Assembly: GCA_944989445.1 (NCBI GenBank)
Contig: CALYLW010000322.1
Coordinates: forward strand, 589,723-653,722
Source of the DNA: Ampullaceana balthica
Taxonomy: Eukaryota; Mollusca; Gastropoda; Lymnaeidae
Reading direction: 5' to 3'
Length of the DNA: 64,000 bases
This document shows positions 58,601 to 64,000 of this stretch, piece by piece. Each line of letters starts with the position of its first letter. Position 1 is the first letter of the stretch. The translations under genes and the position numbers were made by a program. Below the pieces are notes generated by a model, which saw only the letters and a program-made list of their open reading frames with translations, ran no database searches and was not told the DNA's origin.

Positions 58601-61600
58601 TTTTCTGTTTGTGAGTATCTGGTTTGACTGTGTGAGAAGATTGATGAGTTTATCAACAAGTTGAAGTCACTGAGAGCTGTAGAGGAACCTTTTCTGTTTG
58701 TGAGTATCTGGTTTGACTGTGTGAGAAGATTGATGAGTTTATCAACAAGTTGAAGTCACTGAAAGCTGTAGAGGAACCTTTTCTGTTTGTGAGTATCTGG
58801 TTTGACTGTGAGAAGATTGATGAGTTTATCAACAAGTTGAAGTCACTGAAAGCTGTAGAGGAACCTTTTCTGTTTGTGAGTATCTGGTTTGACTGTGTGA
58901 GAAGATTGATGAGTTTATCAACAAGTTGAAGTCACTGAAAGCTGTAGAGGAACCTTTTCTGTTTGTGAGTATCTGGTTTGACTGTGTGAGAAGATTGATG
59001 AGTTTATCAACAAGTTGAAGTCACTGAAAGCTGTAGAGGAACCTTTTCTGTTTGTGAGTATCTGGTTTGATTGTGTGAGAAGATATATGAGTTTATCAAC
59101 AAATTGAAGTCACTGAAAGCTGTAGAGGAACCTTTTCTGTTTGTGAGTATCTGGTTTGATTTTTGACTTTATGGCACTGTTTCTCAAATAGTGACAAAGG
59201 CTCTGTAGAGAGGGGTTCGTTTGACCGTTATGCAGAGGTGTACTTATAACAATTTTATAGACAAATTATACTATTTACAGTCGGGGGGGGGGCGCGAAAT
59301 GTTTTCTTTCTTCCTGGGGGGGGGGCATGACAGAAAATAATTGAGAAACACTGCTTTATGGTAACCAGGTGTTTGATAGGAACCAAGTGTTTGACTATGT
59401 AACTTTATGGGACATTATTGTTTGACTATGTGACTTTATGGGACATTATTGTTTGACTATGTGACTTTATGGGACATTATTGTTTGACTATGTGAGTTTA
59501 TGGGACATTATTGTTTGACTATGTGACTTTATGGGACATTATTGTTTGACTATGTGACTTTATGGGACATTATTGTTTGACTATGTGAGTTTATGGGACA
59601 TTATTGTTTGACTATGTGACTTTATGGGACATTATTGTTTGACTATGTGAGTTTATGGGACATTATTGTTTGACTATGTGACTTTATGGGACATTATTGT
59701 TTGACTATGCGAGTTTATGGGACATTATTGTTTAACTATGTGACTTTATGGGACATTATTGTTTGACTATGTGAGTTTATGGGACATTATTGTTTGACTA
59801 TGTGACTTTATGGGACATTATTGTTTGACTATGTGAGTTTATGGGACATTATTGTTTGACTATGTGACTTTATGGGACATTATTGTTTGACTATGTGAGT
59901 TTATGGGACATTATTGTTTGACTATGTGACTTTATGGGACATTATTGTTTGACTATGTGAGTTTTTGGGTCATTATTGTTTGACTATGTGACTTTATGGG
60001 ACATTATTGTTTGACTATGTGAGTTTATGGGTCATTATTGTTTGACTATGTGACTTTATGGGACATTATTGTTTGACTATGTGAGTTTATGGGTCATTAT
60101 TGTTTGACTATGTGACTTTATGGGACATTATTGTTTGACTATGTGAGTTTATGGGTCATTATTGTTTGACTATGTGACTTTATGGGACATTATTGTTTGA
60201 CTATGTGAGTTTATGGGTCATTATTGTTTGACTATGTGACTTTATGGGACATTATTGTTTGACTATGTGAGTTTATGGGTCATTATTGTTTGACTATGTG
60301 ACTTTATGGGACATTATTGTTTGACTATGTGACTTTATGGGACCTTGGTGTTTGACTATGTGAGTTTATGGGTCATTAATGTTTGACTATGTGACTTTTT
60401 GGGAGATTGTTTGACTATGTGACTTTATGGGACCTTGGTTTTTGACTATGTGACTTTATGGGATCCCGGTGTTTGACTATGTGACTTTATGGGACATTGT
60501 TTGACTATGTGACTTCATGGTAACCAGGTGTTTGACTATATGACTTTATGGGACCTTGTTGTTTGACTATGTGACTTTATTGGATCCCAGTGTTTGACTA
60601 TGTGACTTTATGGGATCCCGGTGTTTGACTATGTGACTTTAAGGGTCCTTGGTGTTTGACTATGTGACTTTAGTGTTTATGTGACGTTGGTGTTTATGTG
60701 ACGTTTGTGTGTATGTGACGTTGGTGTTTGACTTTGTGACTTTAAGCAACCTTGGTGTTTGACTATGTCACTTCATGGTAACCAGGTGTTTGACTATGTG
60801 ACTTTAAAGGTCCTTGGTGTTTGACTATGTGACGTCATGGTAACCAGGTGTTTGACTATGTGACTTTAAAGGTCCTTTGTGTTTTGACTATGTGACTTTG
60901 GTGTTTATGTGACATTGGTGTTTGACTATGTGACTTCATGGTAACCAGGTGTTTGACTATCTGACTTTATGGGTCCTTGGTGGTTGACTATTGATCTACC
61001 AAATGAACTATCTAACAATAACAATTTTAAACCCTTAAGATGTTATTTATTGATGAAGCTATCCCACATTGACTTGTACATTTCTTGACAGGTACTTGAT
61101 GACCCATCTGGCAACAGTTTTCTGGAGAATCCATATCCTTTTGATTTTGTTGATGTTTAATTGTTTTTAGAATATACTGAGAAATGGAATGAGGGTGAGG
61201 TTATTTAGAAGCAAATAGCTGGGGTTTATGGACACTGAGAACTGGGGTTAAGGGGCTCATCTAGTGAAAATATGTACTGTTTTTAATGCAGGAATTATTC
61301 CTAAAATTTAGATGATTATGGTCTATCTCTCATAAAGGCAATAGTTTCCTTAAAAATGAAGATATAATTTCAGAGCAATAATTGTCATGTGTTGTTTGTA
61401 CAATATCACATGGCATAACATGATGAGATAAGGCTGCACTCTAAGCAAAAGAAAAACATTATTATGGCTAAAAAATAATATAATATTTAGGGCTGTTAAC
61501 GATTAATTTAAATTTAATAGTTAACTTTTGAAAAATTAACGATTAATCGATATTTTTGATTAAAGCCAAAAGTTGAAAATTCTGGTGTTTATTAAAATAT

Positions 61601-64000
61601 TGTCGAAAATCGAAATAACTCTGGAATGTCTTCTTTATATGACATCTTTTAACCAACAACGCAAACAGACAAGTGTATTGACATTATTTGGTTCAAGTGA
61701 TGAGCGGGTCTTATTGACAATATAACCAGCCGAGCTAAAAAATTGTTCACAAAGCTTTGGATTGTCTCGGCTGAAGTTTCTGATACTGTAGTGGATGTTT
61801 GGTTTGCAAGTGATATGTAAGCAAAATGTTAGAACCACGGTAGCAATATTCCCTTTAAGCAGCGCGGCTGCGATGATATTTGACCGACGCCTCGCAGGAG
61901 TTTAGAATCACCGCGCAGCAAATTTTGTAAAATACTGCACAAAAAATGGACGTTGTGCAAATTTGCACACTAGTTTGTTTAAACTTTACACACGGATCAA
62001 CGAAGCTTAGACTTAGAGGGAACATTGCATGGTAGGCGAATGATTTCTCTCAATGAACACAATAACCTTTATCAACATTTTGAACATTCAGTCAGTCAAT
62101 AGTTTAAAACCAAAATTTTCGTGTAGTCGTCTGGAAATTAGTTTATGTTTATCGGTTGAAATATTTTACTTTTTAACTTCCAGTACATTTATAAGTGGTG
62201 GGTCGATTAATCGTTACAAAAATTTAATCTTTAAAAAAATTTAACGATTAATCGAGAAATTAATAGTTAATTTCCGCAGCCCTAATAATATTCTAAAATT
62301 AAAACATTCAAAAATGTTTTTGAAAACTTGAAATGATGGATAAGTTAAATGCTCTCAAATTTATATTGGTCTTGTAGTTAGTAAGAATGTCTAAAAATTC
62401 AGCTAATAAATTGTATTTGAAAAAATCTCTAAAATGATGTTAGAATATCAGCGTTTGCAACCTTAACAGCTTGCCACAGATGCACCCGCTAAAGACCCAG
62501 AACTACAGGTGGCTCATTATGCAAGAACGAAGCAGCAAGATGAATCTATTGGAATGTTTGAACAAGAAGAAACAGAAGATACTAATGGCCAGATGGTCGT
62601 AGGTCAAGATGATGGGGAGGGTTTCAACACCCAGAACGAGGTTTGTAGTTAAGCCATAACTACTAAATAAATGTTGGTCAGGTGAAGGGGGGGGGCTGTC
62701 TAACACTGTTATGGACATCACAAATTAATTCTCCATGTATATTAACATTATTATGGAGATCCTAAGTTAATTTCAATGTATAGCAACACTGTTATGGACA
62801 TCATAAATTAATTTCAATTTATCATAATACTTTTATGGTCATCACAAATTAATTTTAAAGTAGATGTACACTGTAATGGACATCACACAATAATTTTCAA
62901 TGCATAGTACCACTATTATTGACATTACAAATTAAATTCAATGCATTGTCTTGCAAACACTGGTTGTAGTAAAGTTATCTATCCTTGTCCTATTTCAGGT
63001 CCTTTCTTTTCACACCAACTGTCCACGTTGTTCATCAGCGTGTGATACACGTATGAAGATGGTCAGTATCCTTGGGTTCATGATTATATGGTGGCTTGAC
63101 ATTGGCCTGACATACAGTGCCTTGACATTGTCCTTACATATGATGGTATGACATTGGTCTGTCATGCGTGGCTTGACATTGTCCTGACATGGTGGCTTGA
63201 CATTGTCCTGACATATGGTGCCTTGACATTGTCCTGACATACAGTGCCTTGATATTGTCCTGACATATGGTGGCTTGACATTGTCCTGACATACAGTGGC
63301 TTGACATTGTCCTGACATCTTGTGCCTTGACGTTGTCCATACATATGGTGCCTTGACAATGTCCTGACATATGGTGACTTGACATGTCTGACATGGTGAC
63401 TTGACAATGTCCTGACATATGGTGCATTGACAATGTCCTGACATATGGTGGCTAGACATTGTCCTGACGTACGGTGCCTTGACATTGTCCTGTCATGCAG
63501 TGATTAATATTTCTAAATACATATCATGTCTGCTCCTCAAGTCTTGGAGGTCATACAGCTGCGGGGGGGGGGTGTTGATTTAAAAGTACAGTTTGAAGAG
63601 ATTAGATCGGAGTGCAGTTTTGAAAGTCTGAAAAGTTTGTAAGTTGGGGATTTGTGATTAGGCAGATGTCTATTGTTTGGGACACAGAAAGAGAAATGAA
63701 AGTTAATATGTTAGGGCATGTCTAAGCTTCAACAGCCACATTCTGCCAGTCACATAAAAACTGTTGAAGTTATTTTGTTTAAAATCACGGCAAAATGGAA
63801 ACAGGGATTAATACAAATTAGAAAGACGGCCTTGTGAATATTTTTCTTAATGAGTTCCTCCCAGATATACCTTACTTCAAGGAAGTCGTCATTATGGCAA
63901 CAGTCTGTGATAAGTGTGGTCACCGTGACAACGAGGTCAAGAGTTCAGGTGGCATTGAGGAGATGGGGAAAAAAATGGATCTTGTGATCAACACACCAGA
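55488..64000 (+). CDS. ZPR1: ZPR1 zinc-finger protein (3' end beyond the window)
   Basis: Exons: 55447-55619 (ATG at 55488), 56112-56273, 56594-56678, 57088-57158, 58346-58432, 61092-61132, 62478-62640, 62999-63065 and 63865 onward. The protein reads [20 protein letters not shown], then first C4 finger CVNC...[34 protein letters not shown], then second finger CPRC...CDKC with [12 protein letters not shown]. This follows ZPR1 (two C4 fingers, each with an alpha/beta module) from the N-terminus into the second module. About 115 C-terminal residues lie beyond 64000. ZPR1 is a conserved eukaryotic protein that binds eEF1A and, in animals, interacts with SMN and moves to the nucleus on growth signals (family knowledge). 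Two introns appear to be U12-type. Confidence 0.95.
56020..56115 (+). repeat. 41-42-bp triplication of a ZPR1 splice acceptor
   Basis: 'ttattttctagggtgtaaca' occurs at about 56019, 56060 and 56102, each with a usable ctag acceptor (exon starts 56029, 56070, 56112). The first two lead to in-frame stops (GTG TAA; TTC TAG). Confidence 0.92.
56112..56273 (+). CDS. ZPR1: ZPR1 exon completing zinc finger 1
   Basis: 54 codons from [20 protein letters not shown] through CDHCGNK to VSKVR, phase 0 on both sides. The acceptor is the last of three tandem copies. Confidence 0.93.
56594..56678 (+). CDS. ZPR1: ZPR1 exon DLNRQVVKS to APGKS
   Basis: Runs from acceptor tttgtag to donor gtaagt, phase 1 at the end. 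It contains [13 protein letters not shown], the conserved strand region after finger 1. Confidence 0.93.
57088..57158 (+). CDS. ZPR1: ZPR1 exon [17 protein letters not shown]
   Basis: Completes a split Cys codon (T|GC) and ends KRR at a gtaaat donor, phase 0. Confidence 0.93.
57228..57420 (+). mobile_element. tRNA-derived SINE (relative of 1375)
   Basis: Box-A-like tggtggagcggc, box-B-like tgttcaaatctctg, then the body 'tccgaatgggtacctgacgt' and 'cggctgggcat'. It lies in a ZPR1 intron and runs directly into a 45-bp array. Confidence 0.72.
57440..57905. repeat. 45-bp satellite, about 10 copies
   Basis: The unit is ggccagcatggtctgaacag plus ggaactttgcttcacttgcc plus tcata, with a c/g variant (cctca/cgtca). 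Because the unit is 45 bp, open frames cross it on both strands; they are artefacts. Confidence 0.96.
58346..58432 (+). CDS. ZPR1: ZPR1 exon [17 protein letters not shown], head of a 9-copy array
   Basis: 29 codons from [13 protein letters not shown] to PFLF, donor gtgagt, phase 0. Its last 63 bases plus donor are repeated eight more times downstream. Confidence 0.9.
58370..59165 (+). repeat. 89-bp array of partial ZPR1 exon plus donor, 9 copies
   Basis: Each unit holds 63 exon bases (gaagattgatgagtttatca onward), the gtgagt donor and 23 intron bases. Copies start about every 89 bases; one (about 58812) lacks two bases and the last is diverged. No copy after the first has a good acceptor. 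Read-through from the first exon meets a stop (AGT TGA) in the second copy. Confidence 0.95.
59385..60990. repeat. 31-bp satellite with a 62-bp dimer pattern
   Basis: The unit is ttgtttgactatgtgacttt plus atgggacatta, about 50 copies. From about 59460 to 60320 copies tend to alternate between 'gtgacttt' and 'gtgagttt' forms. The right part (60320-60990) is diverged with 'ggtaaccagg' variants. It lies in the ZPR1 intron before exon 61092. Confidence 0.95.
61092..61132 (+). CDS. ZPR1: ZPR1 exon [14 protein letters not shown], ending at an AT donor
   Basis: Acceptor cttgacag. The exon ends in phase 2 (CC) directly before atatcctttt. No GT donor keeps the frame. The Pro codon is completed by A at 62478. 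Confidence 0.9.
61488..62284. mobile_element. hAT element, 797 bp, inside the U12 intron
   Basis: Ends tagggctg and cagcccta, with perfect 8-bp target duplication ataatatt (61480-61487, 62285-62292). It contains a minus-strand ZBED-like transposase C-terminal remnant (61635-61838) and a nested gcaatgttccct-type MITE (about 61848-62035). A truncated relative lies at 46834. Confidence 0.92.
61635..61838 (-). pseudogene. hAT transposase C-terminal remnant (ZBED-like)
   Basis: [20 protein letters not shown] followed by VNTLVCL is the end of a hAT dimerisation domain. Upstream parts of the transposase are absent. Confidence 0.72.
62478..62640 (+). CDS. ZPR1: ZPR1 exon [10 protein letters not shown] to TQNE
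   Basis: Starts after a gccac 3' splice site. The acidic linker between the two modules ([19 protein letters not shown]) ends at a gtttgt donor. Confidence 0.9.
62999..63065 (+). CDS. ZPR1: ZPR1 exon with CPRC of zinc finger 2
   Basis: [20 protein letters not shown], then M-V and one base (A). Ending at the closer gtcagt (63062) would break the frame into the next exon. Ending at 63065 before gtatcctt restores NIPYFKEV and keeps the Val that ZPR1 proteins have here. Confidence 0.85.
63066..63864 (+). other. Probable U12-type GT-AG intron of ZPR1
   Basis: 5' site gtatccttgg and a branch-like tttcttaat whose A lies 14 bases before the cccag 3' end. This is the only pairing I found that keeps the frame (A|AT = Asn). 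A 26-bp array fills the intron. Confidence 0.7.
63095..63500. repeat. ~26-bp satellite, about 15 copies
   Basis: Units of 'cttgacattgtcctgacata' plus 'tggtgc'. It begins about 30 bases after the U12 donor. Minus-strand ORFs of 99-149 residues over it are artefacts. Confidence 0.94.
63865..64000 (+). CDS. ZPR1: ZPR1 exon with CDKC of zinc finger 2 (cut by window end)
   Basis: [20 protein letters not shown], then [20 protein letters not shown] to the window end. Open to base 64000. Confidence 0.93.

Larger units (their letters stand above)
61133..62477 (+). other. U12-type AT-AC intron of ZPR1
   Basis: 5' splice site atatcctttt, 3' end gccac, and branch-site ccttaac at 62461-62467, whose branch A lies 11 bases from the 3' end. 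These match the minor-spliceosome AT-AC class. Splicing gives CC|A = Pro and [12 protein letters not shown], colinear with other ZPR1 proteins. A hAT element sits inside. Confidence 0.85.

Noticed and set aside
62468..62480. Ordinary U2 acceptors (ttaacag at 62469; ccacag at 62479) for the ZPR1 intron
   Set aside because: The cacag site shifts the frame to a stop within five codons. The ttaacag site adds nine bases (cttgccaca region) and also fails to keep the ENPDAP reading; neither matches an AT donor.
63062..63067. gtcagt as the donor of ZPR1 exon 62999
   Set aside because: It looks like a better U2 donor but ends in phase 0, while the next exon needs one more base; it also drops the Val present in ZPR1 proteins.
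63010..63485. Minus-strand ORFs of 99-149 residues
   Set aside because: They read a 26-bp satellite within a ZPR1 intron and the antisense of a ZPR1 exon.

Overview
This is animal nuclear DNA. It is AT-rich, its genes are split by GT-AG introns, and it carries tRNA-derived SINEs, LINE 3' ends ending in GATAA repeats, several hAT-type transposons and very many minisatellites. The gene content and the SINE tail (a module around 'tccgaatgggtacct') fit a mollusc, most likely a gastropod. That placement is an inference from sequence character, not a database result.

Layout. (1) 1-10.7 kb, + strand: the 3' part of a gene whose first domain resembles the N-terminus of FSIP2 (fibrous sheath-interacting protein 2), followed by a charged coiled coil. 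Eight exons lie in the window (196-359 to 10084-10386) and a poly(A) signal follows. Its introns hold a SINE, a 3.1-kb TIR transposon (1690-4799) and a 26-bp satellite of about 95 copies. (2) 10.7-19.2 kb: no recognisable gene; satellites, MITEs and probably the 3' UTR of the next gene. (3) 19.2-37.6 kb, - strand: a ten-exon gene for a roughly 2,970-residue Ser/Gln-rich nuclear protein with an N-terminal bHLH plus coiled coil, best matched to USF3 (KIAA2018). It converges on the FSIP2-like gene. (4) 37.6-55.4 kb: an intergenic transposon graveyard with at least five hAT-type insertions, several confirmed by 8-bp target duplications, plus Helitron ends, fold-back elements and LINE remnants. (5) 55.4-64.0 kb, + strand: ZPR1, with both C4 zinc fingers visible; it runs off the window end.

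Two observations stand out. First, exon-intron junctions in all three genes sit inside short tandem arrays, so splice donors or acceptors exist in 2-9 copies, and most extra copies would give frameshifts or stops. Second, ZPR1 has two introns that read as U12-type (minor spliceosome): one AT-AC intron (61133-62477) and one GT-AG intron with a GTATCCTT donor (63066-63864). Both are required to keep the reading frame and the known ZPR1 protein sequence.

The three host genes are not an operon or pathway. Gene structures were assembled by eye from splice consensus, intron phase and protein continuity.
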